Shown: positions 16,586-27,280 of the stretch, one piece after another | Layout: each line of letters begins with the position of its first letter | Numbering within the stretch: position 1 is the first letter of the stretch | Assembly (NCBI RefSeq): GCF_027925145.1 | Contig: NZ_AP027130.1 | Coordinates: 434,001 to 498,000, forward strand | Direction: 5' to 3' | Source: Thermodesulfomicrobium sp. WS | GTDB taxonomy: Bacteria; Desulfobacterota; Desulfovibrionia; Desulfovibrionales; Desulfomicrobiaceae | Length of the DNA: 64,000 nt | Program-made: the position numbers and the translations under genes | The notes under the pieces: model-generated | The model's database searches: none | Told to the model about the DNA's origin: nothing | What the model saw: only the letters and a program-made list of their open reading frames with translations

Positions 16586-18223
16586 CTAGTGCTGCATGCG
16601 CCGTACGGCCGCAGCCGCCAGGCGAGGGCTGATGCGGGAGAATTCGTCCAGGTCTGTGGCGGTCTCCAGGCCGGGGATGATGGTCCGCACCACGGGGATG
16701 CCCACGCTCTGTTGGGTGAGGTCGGCGTAGATGGGGCACAGGCCTTGGTCCGCCAGCAGGGCCTCCACGAGCATGCGGTCGCCGGCGGCAGAGCCGGTGG
16801 ACAGATCCGGGAGCTCCTCGAGCACGCGCTCCGGGAACTCCTCCGGCCACTGCCCCGAGGCCGGACCTTGGGGGAAGGGAAAAGGGACCTCGGTGATGGC
16901 CGCCAGGGCCGCAGCCTTGGCGCAAAGGTTCGCGGCCGTGGCCTTGACGAAACCACCGTGGGGCAGGGGGACCCAAGCGCGCATGCAGGGGACGCCGAAC
17001 TCGGTGGTGATGTCTTCGAGCACCAGGGCAATGCCTTGGGCGGCGTAGGCGTCCAAGAGCCTTTGGATTTCGGGGTCGCGGCTTTGGGGACGGAAGGCGC
17101 GGGAGGCATCCCAAGGGGAGACGGTCTCGGCGTCGCGCTCGAGCACTTCCAGGAGTCCGGCGAGACAGGCCTCGTCCACGCTGGATCCCGATGCCAGGCC
17201 GGTGGACCCCAACGCGCCGAAGAGTTTGGGCTCGTCGAGATTGGCAAAGAGATACACGCATTGCACCGGCACCCAGATGGGCGCGCCGTAGGCTGTGGTG
17301 GCGGTCATCCAGGCCATGGGGGCGTCGGGCGCCGGGGCCTCCAAACAGAGCTGGTTGGGATCCACGGCACGGTCGCCCAGTTCGCACGCCCGGGCGGTAC
17401 GAATTTCGCCGCCGTGGATACGCCCCGTGATGCGGCCGCCGCGGATGTCGGCAAAGGACGAGACCCGTTCCACGATCTCCATGGCCAAGGACACTCGGGC
17501 CGCCTCCAGGTGCAGACCACGGCCATAGCTCGTCATGGTCCCGGAGAGGCGATAGGCGAGGCGCCCGTGTTCCACGGTGCGGTCCAGACGCCAACAGCGG
17601 GTCAGCCCCCAGGGCGCCAGCGAGGCCCCGTGGCGCATCTCCGGGCCGGCGAGGACGCCGAGGCCGTAGAGGACCTCCATGGCGCGGGAGAGCACGTGCG
17701 CCAGGGGCGGCCTGGAGGCGGCTGGCGGCAGGGAAAGTCCGGCCCGTACCGTGTGGGCATCGGTGGGTCGCAGGGGCTTGGGGGTGGTGGGAAGGGGCGG
17801 CAGCCCGTCGGGCAAGGAGGCGGCCTCGAACACCGCCGCCCCCAAGGCGAGACTCCAGGCGCGGTGGATTTGGGCGTCGGCCAGGGTGCGGGAGCGCAGG
17901 AACACGAGGGGGGTGGCTGCGGCAAGCTCGGGAAGGCGCGGGTGCTCGAGGAGGTCGGTGAGGTGCTCCACATCCGGATGCAGGAGCACGGTCTCCAGCG
18001 CCAGGGCCGCCAGGGTGGGGTCGGCATGGTCGGCGAGGGCGCGCACGCTCTCTTCCCCCGCCTGCGCGAGCAGACGCCGTGCTTCGGCGCGCAGGAAGGC
18101 GTCCGTGGGCGTGGTCTGTACCATCTCCAGGATGGTGGGGAGGTCCACAGGAGGCGTAAGCTTGGGCGTGAAAAAGGCCACGCCCAGGTGGCTATGCTGG
18201 TGGGCCAGGGTGTAGTGGCGCAT
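16586..18223 (-). CDS. YcaO family protein with N-terminal extension
   Basis: A 545-aa protein whose C-terminal 370 residues carry the YcaO ATP-binding fold: LSGTMTSYGRGLHLEAARVS with LAMEIVERVS (about 230-260), then LASGSSVDEACLAGLLEVLERD (about 345). YcaO enzymes activate a peptide backbone amide with ATP to make azolines or thioamides. The first 170 residues are helical and HEAT-like (DPTLAALALETVLLHPDVEHL), perhaps for substrate binding. It ends the hisS-aspS-def-fmt-DUF116-rsmB operon, 12 bases after rsmB, which points to a housekeeping or translation-related substrate rather than a RiPP. No precursor peptide or radical partner lies next to it. Confidence 0.78.
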   Translation of the reverse strand: MRHYTLAHQHSHLGVAFFTPKLTPPVDLPTILEMVQTTPTDAFLRAEARRLLAQAGEESVRALADHADPTLAALALETVLLHPDVEHLTDLLEHPRLPELAAATPLVFLRSRTLADAQIHRAWSLALGAAVFEAASLPDGLPPLPTTPKPLRPTDAHTVRAGLSLPPAASRPPLAHVLSRAMEVLYGLGVLAGPEMRHGASLAPWGLTRCWRLDRTVEHGRLAYRLSGTMTSYGRGLHLEAARVSLAMEIVERVSSFADIRGGRITGRIHGGEIRTARACELGDRAVDPNQLCLEAPAPDAPMAWMTATTAYGAPIWVPVQCVYLFANLDEPKLFGALGSTGLASGSSVDEACLAGLLEVLERDAETVSPWDASRAFRPQSRDPEIQRLLDAYAAQGIALVLEDITTEFGVPCMRAWVPLPHGGFVKATAANLCAKAAALAAITEVPFPFPQGPASGQWPEEFPERVLEELPDLSTGSAAGDRMLVEALLADQGLCPIYADLTQQSVGIPVVRTIIPGLETATDLDEFSRISPRLAAAAVRRMQH

Positions 18224-18235
18224 ACGCAGGACTCC

Positions 18236-19471
18236 TCAGGAACGTTCGAGTAGGGCCGCGAAGAAGACTTCGCCCCACTCTGGCGGGGTCATGAAGCAGT
18301 GCCGCAGTCGCAGCTGCGGGTGCTGGGCGCGGAGTCGGTCCAACTGTCCTTCGTTTTCCTGCCGACTGACGGTGCAGGTAAGGTAGGCGAGCATGCCGCC
18401 CGGCGGAAGGGTGCGTCCGGCGGCATCGAGGATCTCGGCCTGGAGGCGGGCGAGGACGGTGACGTCGTCAGGTGTTCGCTTCCAGCGGATATCCGGCCGC
18501 CGGGCAAGGACCCCAAGGCCGCTGCAGGGGGCATCCACCAGGATGGTGCCTGGGGGGATGCGCAGGGGCGGTTTGCGGGCGTCGGCCTGCAGGATGGGAA
18601 GGTCTACCCCAAGGCGCCGGCAGTCGTTGCGAAGCCCACGCAGCCGGAAGGCATTGGGGTCAGAGGCCAGCACCTGTTTGCCCAAATCGTGCACGAGAAG
18701 CGCCTTGCCGCCGCGGCCGGCGCAGGCATCCCACACGGGCTGCGGCCAAGACAGGGGTTCAAGACCAAGGACGGCTTCTTGGCTGGCGAGGCTCATGCGC
18801 ACCGCAAGGCCCTGCGCCTCGGCGGCCTCCAAGCACTGCGGCCAGGTCTCGAGGGCCATGCCTTTTTGGCCGCCAAAGCGGGCCACGGGGCGCAGGCGCT
18901 CGGCAATGTCCGGGGGGACCTGGCCGCGCAGGCGCACGCCCACAGGTGCAGGCGTGAGGCTCATGGCGGCGAGTTCCCGGGCCGCGTCCAAGCCGCGCTC
19001 CTGCTCCCACAGCGCCCAGATCCACGCCGGCAAGGAAAACCACTCCCAGATGCTGCCGGCGCTGGCAAGGAAGGCGGTTTCGTCGTGGGCAAGGTCCGCG
19101 TGGGCCTCCAGGCGCCGCAAGCTGGCGTGCACCAGTGCTGCGAGCTTTGCCCCCAGGAGCTTCTTGGCCCCCTGCGTGGCCCAGGAGCGCGTGGCGTGGG
19201 CAGGGACGCGTAGGAAAAGGAGTTCGTAGGCCGCAAGTTCCAGCAGGCGGCGCGTGAGCAGCGAGAGGCGGTGGAAGCGGGGAAGCAGCAGCCGCAGCAG
19301 GGCCTGGATGCGGCCAAGGAGCCGCACCGTGCCGTAGGCGAGCTCCGTGGCCAGGGGCCGCTCGCTTGGGGCAAGGTCGCGCAGGAGATGGTCCACGGCG
19401 GCCTGGATGTCCTGGCCGCGGTCCAGGGTTTGGCGCAGGGCGGCGAGGGCGGCGCGGCGGGCAGGGGTCAT
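18236..19471 (-). CDS. RsmB/NOP family rRNA cytosine-C5 methyltransferase
   Basis: A 411-aa SAM-dependent RNA methyltransferase. The N-terminal 140 residues are a NusB-like helical RNA-binding domain (RAALAALRQTLDRGQ ... ELAYGTVR). The catalytic domain has WDACAGRGGKALLV for SAM, DAPCSGLGVLARRPDIRW for motif IV and TCTVSRQENEGQ with the nucleophilic Cys of motif VI. It likely modifies 16S rRNA as RsmB does. The ATG at 19471 overlaps the DUF116 stop by 4 bases. The gene follows fmt-def as in many bacteria. Confidence 0.88.
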   Translation of the reverse strand: MTPARRAALAALRQTLDRGQDIQAAVDHLLRDLAPSERPLATELAYGTVRLLGRIQALLRLLLPRFHRLSLLTRRLLELAAYELLFLRVPAHATRSWATQGAKKLLGAKLAALVHASLRRLEAHADLAHDETAFLASAGSIWEWFSLPAWIWALWEQERGLDAARELAAMSLTPAPVGVRLRGQVPPDIAERLRPVARFGGQKGMALETWPQCLEAAEAQGLAVRMSLASQEAVLGLEPLSWPQPVWDACAGRGGKALLVHDLGKQVLASDPNAFRLRGLRNDCRRLGVDLPILQADARKPPLRIPPGTILVDAPCSGLGVLARRPDIRWKRTPDDVTVLARLQAEILDAAGRTLPPGGMLAYLTCTVSRQENEGQLDRLRAQHPQLRLRHCFMTPPEWGEVFFAALLERS

Positions 19472-20259
19472 GCGGACTTTCCTGCCACGAAACGCTCCAC
19501 CGCGGCGCGGACTTCCTCCAACACCACCCGCGTGTCCCGGCAGGGGCCGTGGGGGCGCTGGTTGAGGATGCCGAAGACCGGGATGGGAAAGGTGTCCTGG
19601 ATGCCGTGGGCGAGGTCCCGCTCGCAGGCCACGGCGATGATGAGTTGCGGCCGGTTTTCCACCACGATGCGCCGGGCGATGGTGCCTCCTGTGGCCACGG
19701 CCAGGCGCAGCCCCAAGGCGTCGCGGAGCTTCAAGAGCTCGCCGATGTCGCACAGGCCGCAGCGTCGGCAATGGTCCACGTCGTAGGTCAGGCGTTGGGG
19801 GCAGCGGCTTTGTTGCAGGCAATGGGGGACGAGCACCAAGATGCGTTCGGCGGGCACGCGGAGGCCTTCCGCGCTCACGAGTTCGTTGTTCACCCGGATA
19901 AACGAGGACTGGACATCCTGGGGCGGGATGCCCAGGACCCGGCCCAGCATGGTCATGAGGGGCAAGAACACCCGCACCGTCACCCCGCGCAGGCGTTTGC
20001 CGCCGAGCACCGGCCGGCCGAGGAGGATGTTGAGCACCAAGGCGAGGCTCGCCCAACTGAGGGCCAGGATGGCGCTGAGCACCAGCGCACCCAAAAGCCA
20101 GGGGGCCAAGGGGTGGATGGCGCCAAGCCCCACCACCGGCACGACCCAGAGTCCCACCAAAACGAGGCACACCAATACTGAAGAGCCGGTGATGAGCCCG
20201 ATGAACAGGCGTTTGCGGGCCCGGGGAGGTGCGGGGAAGGTGGTCGGAGTCTGGGGCAT
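19468..20259 (-). CDS. DUF116 membrane protein with Cys-rich cytoplasmic domain
   Basis: A 263-aa protein with two membrane segments (about residues 18-45 and 53-82), then a DUF116 domain. The domain carries HCLQQSRCPQRLTYDVDHCRRC followed by GLCDIGEL. These conserved Cys could bind Fe-S or zinc; the family has no proven function. The start at 20259 is set by AAGGGG before it and leaves 10 bases after fmt. Its conserved place between fmt and rsmB suggests a link to translation start or quality control, but that is inference from location only. Confidence 0.82.
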   Translation of the reverse strand: MPQTPTTFPAPPRARKRLFIGLITGSSVLVCLVLVGLWVVPVVGLGAIHPLAPWLLGALVLSAILALSWASLALVLNILLGRPVLGGKRLRGVTVRVFLPLMTMLGRVLGIPPQDVQSSFIRVNNELVSAEGLRVPAERILVLVPHCLQQSRCPQRLTYDVDHCRRCGLCDIGELLKLRDALGLRLAVATGGTIARRIVVENRPQLIIAVACERDLAHGIQDTFPIPVFGILNQRPHGPCRDTRVVLEEVRAAVERFVAGKSA

Positions 20260-20269
20260 GCCACGCCCC

Positions 20270-21232
20270 TTAGAGACACAGCCGCAAATACCCGCAGGCA
20301 AAGGCGCGGCCGGTCATGGGTTTGCCCCCTTCCGGGGTCAGGCGGGAAATCAAGTAGGCGCGGTCGGCGCAGGCGATGGCGAGGGCATCGTCATCCACGC
20401 CGAGCATGGTCCCCGGGGCGGTCCCTGGCGGCAGGGTTGCGCCGATGCGGCCGGGATGGATATTGAGGCGCAGGCGGCGGCCTTCGTGCTCCCAGAAAAA
20501 CCAGGTGCCGGGCCAGGGATGAAAGGCGCGCACGTGGTTGTGCACCACGGTGGCGGGACGGTCCCAGGAGAGGAGTCCTTCTTCCTTGCGCAGCTTGGGG
20601 GCGTAGCTCGCCCGCGCATGGTCTTGGGGTAGGCGCATGAGGCGGCCTTGGGTGAGGCGCGTCAGTGCCTCCACCAGCAGTCGGCCGCCCATGTCCGCCA
20701 GCTCGTCGTGGAGGGTGGCGGCGGTGTCGTCGATGCCGATGGCCAGGGAGCGCTGCAAGAGGATGTCGCCGGTGTCCATGCCGGCATCCATCTGCATGAT
20801 GGTGATCCCCGTCACCGGACAGCCGTCCTGGATGGCCCGCTGGATGGGAGCGGCCCCGCGGTAGGCGGGAAGGAGCGATGCGTGGACGTTGATGGCGCCA
20901 AGGGGCGGGATGTCCAGCACCGCCTGCGGCAGGATGAGCCCGTAGGCCACCACCACGAAGAGATCTGCCTGCAGGTCCTTGAGGGCCTGCTGCGCCTCCC
21001 GGGTCTTGAGGGTTTCGGGCTGGAGGACGGGGATGGCGTGCTCCATCGCCAGGACCTTCACCGCTGGCGGCTGGCAGCGGTGGCCGCGGCCGCACGGGCG
21101 GTCCGGCTGGGTGATGGCCGCCACCACCGTGGCCCCGTCAAAGGCCACAAGGTGCCGGAACACCGTGGCCGCGAACGGCGGGGTGCCGAAGAAGGCTATT
21201 CGGAGGAGGTGCGCTCTTTCTGCTTGAGCCAT
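20270..21232 (-). CDS. fmt: Methionyl-tRNA formyltransferase
   Basis: Formylates initiator Met-tRNA with 10-formyl-THF. The N-terminal Rossmann domain begins LRIAFFGTPPFAATVFRHL; the catalytic INVHASLLPAYRGAAPI and the later GITIMQMDAGMDTGDIL motifs contain the Asn, His and Asp triad. 320 aa, normal length, with the C-terminal OB-like tRNA-binding domain. ATG 21232 is the only reasonable start and lies inside the end of def (37-base overlap), so translation is coupled to the deformylase. Confidence 0.95.
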   Translation of the reverse strand: MAQAERAHLLRIAFFGTPPFAATVFRHLVAFDGATVVAAITQPDRPCGRGHRCQPPAVKVLAMEHAIPVLQPETLKTREAQQALKDLQADLFVVVAYGLILPQAVLDIPPLGAINVHASLLPAYRGAAPIQRAIQDGCPVTGITIMQMDAGMDTGDILLQRSLAIGIDDTAATLHDELADMGGRLLVEALTRLTQGRLMRLPQDHARASYAPKLRKEEGLLSWDRPATVVHNHVRAFHPWPGTWFFWEHEGRRLRLNIHPGRIGATLPPGTAPGTMLGVDDDALAIACADRAYLISRLTPEGGKPMTGRAFACGYLRLCL

Positions 21233-21717
21233 TTTTGGAGCCGTTTTTCGTAGAGGGTTCGCTTGAGACGGCTGATGCGGTCGATGAAGAGGATCCCGTC
21301 CAGATGGTCGATTTCGTGCTGCAGGCAAATGGCAAACAGTCCGTCCGCGTCTTCCTCGATGGGATTGCCGTCCAAGTCCGTGGCCGAGAGGTGCACGCGC
21401 TCGGCCCGGGGCACGGTGGTGCGGTAGCCGATCACCGAGAGGCAGCCTTCCTCGGAGTCCACCTCCCCCGCGTGCCCCGAGAGTACGGGGTTGACGAAGA
21501 CCCTCGGGGCCGTGCGCTCCTTGGGACCGGAGAGGTCCATGGTCACCAGCCGCACGCCCTCGCCCACCTGGGGGGCGGCGAGGCCGATGCCGTCGTTGTG
21601 GTACATGAGCTCGAGCATCTCGCGGGCGAGCTGACGGATCTCCTCCGTAACCTCGGCGATGGGCGTGGCCTTTTGGGCGAGCACCGGGTCCGGATAGGTG
21701 CGGATGGCGCGGGCCAT
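21196..21717 (-). CDS. def: Peptide deformylase
   Basis: Removes the N-formyl group from nascent proteins. All three metal motifs are present: GIGLAAPQVG, EEGCLSV (metal Cys) and QHEIDHLDG (two metal His and the catalytic Glu). 173 aa, slightly long because of a Lys-rich tail (KRLQKWLKQKERTSSE). It starts 1 base after the aspS stop and overlaps fmt, forming the classical def-fmt pair. Confidence 0.96.
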   Translation of the reverse strand: MARAIRTYPDPVLAQKATPIAEVTEEIRQLAREMLELMYHNDGIGLAAPQVGEGVRLVTMDLSGPKERTAPRVFVNPVLSGHAGEVDSEEGCLSVIGYRTTVPRAERVHLSATDLDGNPIEEDADGLFAICLQHEIDHLDGILFIDRISRLKRTLYEKRLQKWLKQKERTSSE

Positions 21718-21718
21718 A

Positions 21719-23518
<1,800 letters not shown>

Positions 23519-23540
23519 TGGGAAATCCTTGAATATGATG

Positions 23541-24788
23541 TCAGGCGGCCCGAAGGCCGAGCGCCTGGGCGAGATCGTCTTGGGCCACCGTGGTCTGGAC
23601 GCCGGTGGCCATATCCTTCACCACGATGACCCCGCGGGCCATTTCATCGCTACCTAAGAGCAGGCAGGTCTTCACCCCCAGCTTGTTGGCCTGGCGCAGA
23701 TGGGCCTTGGGGCTTTTGGCCTCGAAGGCGGTTTCGCCGCGAAATCCGTGGCGACGCAGGGTTTGTCCCAAGATCAGGGCCGTATCCAGGGCGGTTTCCT
23801 CCAAGACCGCCAGATAAAAATCCATGGCCCGGTCCGCAAGGGGGGGGAGCAGCAGGGCGAGCCGCTCCATGCCGCAGGCAAAGCCGATGCCCGGCACCGC
23901 CGGCCCTCCGAGGGCTGCCACCAGGCCGTCGTAGCGGCCGCCGCCGGCCACAGCGCTTTGGGCGCCGATGTCTCCGGAGAGGACCTCGAAGGTGGTGCGC
24001 TGATAGTAGTCCAGGCCGCGCACGAGGCGGTGGTTGATGGCGTAGGGCGTGGCTACGGCGTCGAGGATGGCGCGCACGCGCGCGAAATGGGCCGCGCATT
24101 CCGGGCAGAGGTAGTCGGCGATGCGCGGGGCCGCGGCGGTGGCCTCCCGGCAGCCGGGGACCTTGCAGTCGAGCACGCGCAGCGGGTTGGTGGTGGTGCG
24201 GCGCTGGCAATCTTCGCACAGGGCGGCGTCGTCGAGAGTACCAAGGAAGTCCCGCAGCGCCTGATGAAAGGTCGGCCGACACTGGGGGCAGCCCAGGGAA
24301 TTGAGCTCCAGGGCCAAGGATGGAATGCCCAGGTGCTCGAGAAAGGTCCAGAGCATGAGGATGACTTCCGCGTCGGCCTGGGGGGCGCTGGCGCCCAAGA
24401 CTTCCACGTCCAATTGATGGAATTGGCGCATGCGGCCTTTTTGCGGGCGCTCGTAACGGAACATCGGGCCGCAGGTGAAGAGCTTGGTCACGCCCTCGGC
24501 GCCTCCGGCTTCGATGAAGGCCCGGAGTACCCCGGCCGTGGCTTCCGGGCGTAGGGTGAGGGAGCGGCCTTTGCGGTCGGCAAAGGTATACATCTCCTTT
24601 TGCACTACGTCGGTTTCTTCGCCGATGGAGCGGGCAAAGAGCTCGGTGCGCTCAAGGATGGGCACGCGGACTTCCTTGCACCCGTAGGCGCCGAAGACCT
24701 CACGGGCCACGGCTTCCATATGGGTAAAGACCGTGCTTTCGGGTGGAAAGAGGTCGGAAAAACCTTTGATCTTTTGGATTCTTGACAT
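23541..24788 (-). CDS. hisS: Histidine--tRNA ligase
   Basis: A 415-aa class IIa synthetase. It begins [15 protein letters not shown], has [14 protein letters not shown] and [20 protein letters not shown] (motif 2 with the HisRS signature), [15 protein letters not shown] (HisA/B motif region) and a C-terminal anticodon domain. ATG 24788 is preferred over an upstream start at 24836 because the family begins at this point. It is the first gene of the seven-gene minus-strand operon and has a recognisable promoter at 24863-24891. Confidence 0.96.
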   Translation of the reverse strand: MSRIQKIKGFSDLFPPESTVFTHMEAVAREVFGAYGCKEVRVPILERTELFARSIGEETDVVQKEMYTFADRKGRSLTLRPEATAGVLRAFIEAGGAEGVTKLFTCGPMFRYERPQKGRMRQFHQLDVEVLGASAPQADAEVILMLWTFLEHLGIPSLALELNSLGCPQCRPTFHQALRDFLGTLDDAALCEDCQRRTTTNPLRVLDCKVPGCREATAAAPRIADYLCPECAAHFARVRAILDAVATPYAINHRLVRGLDYYQRTTFEVLSGDIGAQSAVAGGGRYDGLVAALGGPAVPGIGFACGMERLALLLPPLADRAMDFYLAVLEETALDTALILGQTLRRHGFRGETAFEAKSPKAHLRQANKLGVKTCLLLGSDEMARGVIVVKDMATGVQTTVAQDDLAQALGLRAA

Positions 24789-24862
24789 ATCGGGGCCACA
24801 CCTTGAAAAAGAGACAACTCGGACGTTCGTTCCCAAACGATGAGCGTTGCGGAAAGCGACCT

Positions 24863-24891
24863 TTGCTAGTGCACGACGCCGCCATTGTCAA
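24863..24891 (-). promoter_or_regulatory. Probable promoter of the hisS operon
   Basis: On the minus strand TTGACA (24886-24891) is followed after 17 bases by TAGCAA (24863-24868), about 75 bases before the hisS ATG. The -10 starts with TAG like those proposed for rpsA and dsrC. Confidence 0.5.
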
Positions 24892-24904
24892 AAAGGAGGA
24901 TGCC

Positions 24905-25609
24905 ATGCGTGCCGTTGCCTTGGTGGGATGGAAAAAGTCGGGCAAGACCACGTTGGCCGTGGCCCTGGCCCAAGAACTTTCCCGCCGTGGTCTGCGGGTG
25001 GGCGCGGTGAAACATTCGCACCACGGACTCGATGTCTCGGGGACGGATACCGCCCGGCTTGCCGAGGTATGTCGCGCGGTGGCGGGGGTGAGTCCGGGGC
25101 AGAGCGCCGCCTGGTGGGGGACCGCGCGTTCCCCCCACGATCTCATGCCATTGCTGGGTGCCCAGGTGCTGCTCGTAGAGGGCGGCAAGGAGTGGGGGTG
25201 GCTGCCGCGCATCTTGGTCGCCCCGGGGCAAGGTGAAGACCCGGCTGCTTTGGTGACCGGACGGGAGCTTGGGGTCTTTGGTCCTGCGCCCGTGGCAGGG
25301 CTTGCCGCTACCCAGGATGTGGCTGTGGTGGCCGACTGGGTGCTGGAGCGCGGCTTTGTCTTGGCCGGGCTTGATTGTGGCGGCTGCGGCAAGGCATCCT
25401 GTGCCGAGCTTGCTCAGGCCATCGTGGTAGGGCAAGCGCAGCCGCAGGATTGCGTGGCGCAGAGCTCTGCCGTGCGGGTGCGTTGCGGCGACCGCGATCT
25501 CGCTTTGGGGCCCTTTGTGGAGCGCCTGGTGCGGGCTACGGTGCAGGGCCTGCTTTCGGAACTCAAAGGCTATGTGCCGGGGCTGCCGGTACGTATCGAG
25601 ATGGAGTAG
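24905..25609 (+). CDS. MobB-like molybdopterin-guanine dinucleotide protein with Cys-cluster extension
   Basis: A 234-aa P-loop protein. Walker A is GWKKSGKTTL (residues 9-18), followed by a MobB-type AVKHSHHG; MobB is an accessory GTPase for attaching GMP to molybdopterin. The C-terminal part has CGGCGKASCAELAQAIV plus a later Cys, a CxxCxxxxC arrangement like the four-Cys Fe-S domains seen in other anaerobe Mo-cofactor proteins. AAGGAGGA lies before ATG 24905. It is followed by moaD and a thiF/moeB-like gene at 3- and 2-base gaps, so all three probably serve molybdenum cofactor synthesis for the many molybdo-enzymes of this organism. Confidence 0.82.
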   Translation: MRAVALVGWKKSGKTTLAVALAQELSRRGLRVGAVKHSHHGLDVSGTDTARLAEVCRAVAGVSPGQSAAWWGTARSPHDLMPLLGAQVLLVEGGKEWGWLPRILVAPGQGEDPAALVTGRELGVFGPAPVAGLAATQDVAVVADWVLERGFVLAGLDCGGCGKASCAELAQAIVVGQAQPQDCVAQSSAVRVRCGDRDLALGPFVERLVRATVQGLLSELKGYVPGLPVRIEME

Positions 25610-25612
25610 ATC

Positions 25613-25837
25613 ATGCGCGTCGCGATCAAATGCTTCGCCACCCTTGCACGTTTCGCCCCGCCTGCGGGGTTTATGGAGCTTCCCGAAGGCGCCCGCGTGC
25701 TCGATCTTTTGGCCGCCTTGGAAATCCCCGTGAGCGAGGTCAAACTCGTGTTCCGCAACAATCGTCACGCCGCCGTGGAGGCGGAGCTTTCCGACGGTGA
25801 CGAAGTGCGACTCTTCCCGGCCGTGGGCGGGGGTTAG
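25613..25837 (+). CDS. MoaD/ThiS family sulfur carrier
   Basis: A 74-aa beta-grasp protein ending in GGG, the C-terminal glycine pair that is adenylated and thiocarboxylated. Core motifs are ATLARFAPPAG and ELSDGDEVRLFPAVGGG. Placed between mobB-like and an E1-like thiF gene, it is most likely the molybdopterin synthase small subunit, though a role in thiamine or tungsten-cofactor chemistry cannot be ruled out. Confidence 0.88.
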   Translation: MRVAIKCFATLARFAPPAGFMELPEGARVLDLLAALEIPVSEVKLVFRNNRHAAVEAELSDGDEVRLFPAVGGG

Positions 25838-25839
25838 AC

Positions 25840-26655
25840 GTGGACAGGCCATCCATTCTCGACCGGGCGTGCCGCGATCCTCGACGGGGGGTGCCAACGA
25901 TCTCCATGGCGGACCTCGCGGCGGTGGGCGCAGGGCCTCTGGATGCCTTGGCCTGTGGGGTCACTCCAGCCCCATGGGTGCGCTCGGCCCACAGCATCGA
26001 TGGGGCGGCGCAGACGCGCCTGGCCCGGGCCCGGGTGGCGGTGGTGGGGGCCGGCGGGCTTGGCGGCTACGCCATCGAGCTTTTGGCGCGCATAGGCGTG
26101 GGTTTTTTGCGGATCATCGACGGCGACACCTTTGAAGAGACCAATATGAACCGCCAGCTTCTGGCCGAGCCGGCGACCCTGGGGCGGCCCAAGGCCCAGG
26201 TGGCCCAGGAGCGTCTGGCGCGTATCGCCCCGTGGTGCGTCGTGGACGCCCGGGCGGTGTTCGTGGACGTCGGCAATGCTGCAGAGCTTCTTGGTGGTGT
26301 GGATGTGGTGCTCGACTGTCTGGGCGGCGTGGACCCCCGCCCGGTGGTGCACGCCGCCTGCGCCGCGGCTTCGGTGCCGGTGGTGGCGGCGGCGGTTGCT
26401 GGCTGGACCGTGCTGGTGGGTTCCGAACTGCCGGGCAAGCCGGGAATCTCGCTGGTATGGGGCGATGCGTCTGCCGTGGATGCGGAAGGGCAGCTGGGGA
26501 GCCTCGCCCCGGCGGTCGCCATGGCGGCGAGCCTCCAAGCCGCAGAGGTGGTGCAGTATCTCACGACTTCCCGATTGGAGCTCGCGGGTAAGGTCCTGCA
26601 CGCGGACCTCGGCACGTGGGCATTTTCCCTCTATCACATGAGCGAGGACGAATAA
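25840..26655 (+). CDS. ThiF/MoeB/HesA family adenylyltransferase
   Basis: A 271-aa E1-like enzyme expected to adenylate the C-terminal Gly of the neighbouring MoaD/ThiS protein. The nucleotide site GAGGLGGYAIELLARIG (about 70-86) and the DGDTFEETNMNRQLL segment with the Arg/Asn/Gln activation residues are intact, as is DVVLDCLGG. A pair of zinc CxxC motifs typical of full MoeB is not seen, which is common in the shorter HesA-type. GTG 25840 follows the moaD stop by 2 bases; its TAA shares one base with the rdgB ATG. Confidence 0.85.
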   Translation: MDRPSILDRACRDPRRGVPTISMADLAAVGAGPLDALACGVTPAPWVRSAHSIDGAAQTRLARARVAVVGAGGLGGYAIELLARIGVGFLRIIDGDTFEETNMNRQLLAEPATLGRPKAQVAQERLARIAPWCVVDARAVFVDVGNAAELLGGVDVVLDCLGGVDPRPVVHAACAAASVPVVAAAVAGWTVLVGSELPGKPGISLVWGDASAVDAEGQLGSLAPAVAMAASLQAAEVVQYLTTSRLELAGKVLHADLGTWAFSLYHMSEDE

Positions 26656-27275
26656 TGGAACTCATCTTGGCCACAGGAAACCCCGGCAAGGTGCGGGAGA
26701 TGGCGGTGTTTTTGCAATCCTACCTGCCGGGGCTCGTGGTTTTGGGACTGAAAGATGTCGGCTTTGCGGCGGATATTCCGGAAACTGGAGACTCCTTTTT
26801 GGCCAATGCCCGCATCAAGGCCCACACCGTGGCCAAGGCTACAGGCAAGGTCGCCTTAGCCGATGACTCGGGCCTGTGCGTGGACGCCTTGGGCGGCGCA
26901 CCGGGCATCCATTCGGCGCGCTACGCCGGGGAAAAGGCTACGGACGCCGACAACGTGGCCAAGCTCCTTACCGCCATGGCGGGCGTGCCTGAGGAAGCGC
27001 GGGGCTGCCGCTTCGAGTGCGTGTTGGTGGTGGCCGATCCCCAGGGCCGCGAGGTCATTGCCCGGGGGACGTGGCACGGCCGGGTGCTTTGCGCCCCGCA
27101 AGGAAACGGCGGCTTTGGATACGATCCGATTTTTTGGGACCCGGAGCTTGCGCAAAGCGCCGCCGAGCTCCCCCTCTCCCTCAAAAACCAGCGCAGCCAC
27201 CGCGGCGCCGCCCTGCAGGACTTGGCGCGGCAATGGGCCGCGGTGGAACGGCTCCTGCGCGAAACCCAAGGATAA
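26655..27275 (+). CDS. XTP/dITP diphosphatase (RdgB/HAM1 family)
   Basis: A 206-aa house-cleaning enzyme that hydrolyses inosine- and xanthosine-type triphosphates. Signature ATGNPGKVREM at the N-terminus, LADDSGLCVDALGGAPGIHSARYAG in the middle (metal Asp residues), and GFGYDPIF plus SHRGAALQ near the end. Full length. Its ATG overlaps the preceding TAA by one base (TAATG). Confidence 0.94.
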   Translation: MELILATGNPGKVREMAVFLQSYLPGLVVLGLKDVGFAADIPETGDSFLANARIKAHTVAKATGKVALADDSGLCVDALGGAPGIHSARYAGEKATDADNVAKLLTAMAGVPEEARGCRFECVLVVADPQGREVIARGTWHGRVLCAPQGNGGFGYDPIFWDPELAQSAAELPLSLKNQRSHRGAALQDLARQWAAVERLLRETQG

Positions 27276-27280
27276 AACCC

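Noticed and set aside
16439-18253. 604-aa plus-strand frame opposite ycaO
   Set aside because: Gly/His/Arg-rich antisense shadow without motifs; it also begins inside the spacer with no ribosome site.
18236-20170. A 644-aa extended form of the RsmB-like protein
   Set aside because: The added N-terminus is Arg/Pro/Gly-rich shadow of the DUF116 gene; the family begins at the ATG at 19471.
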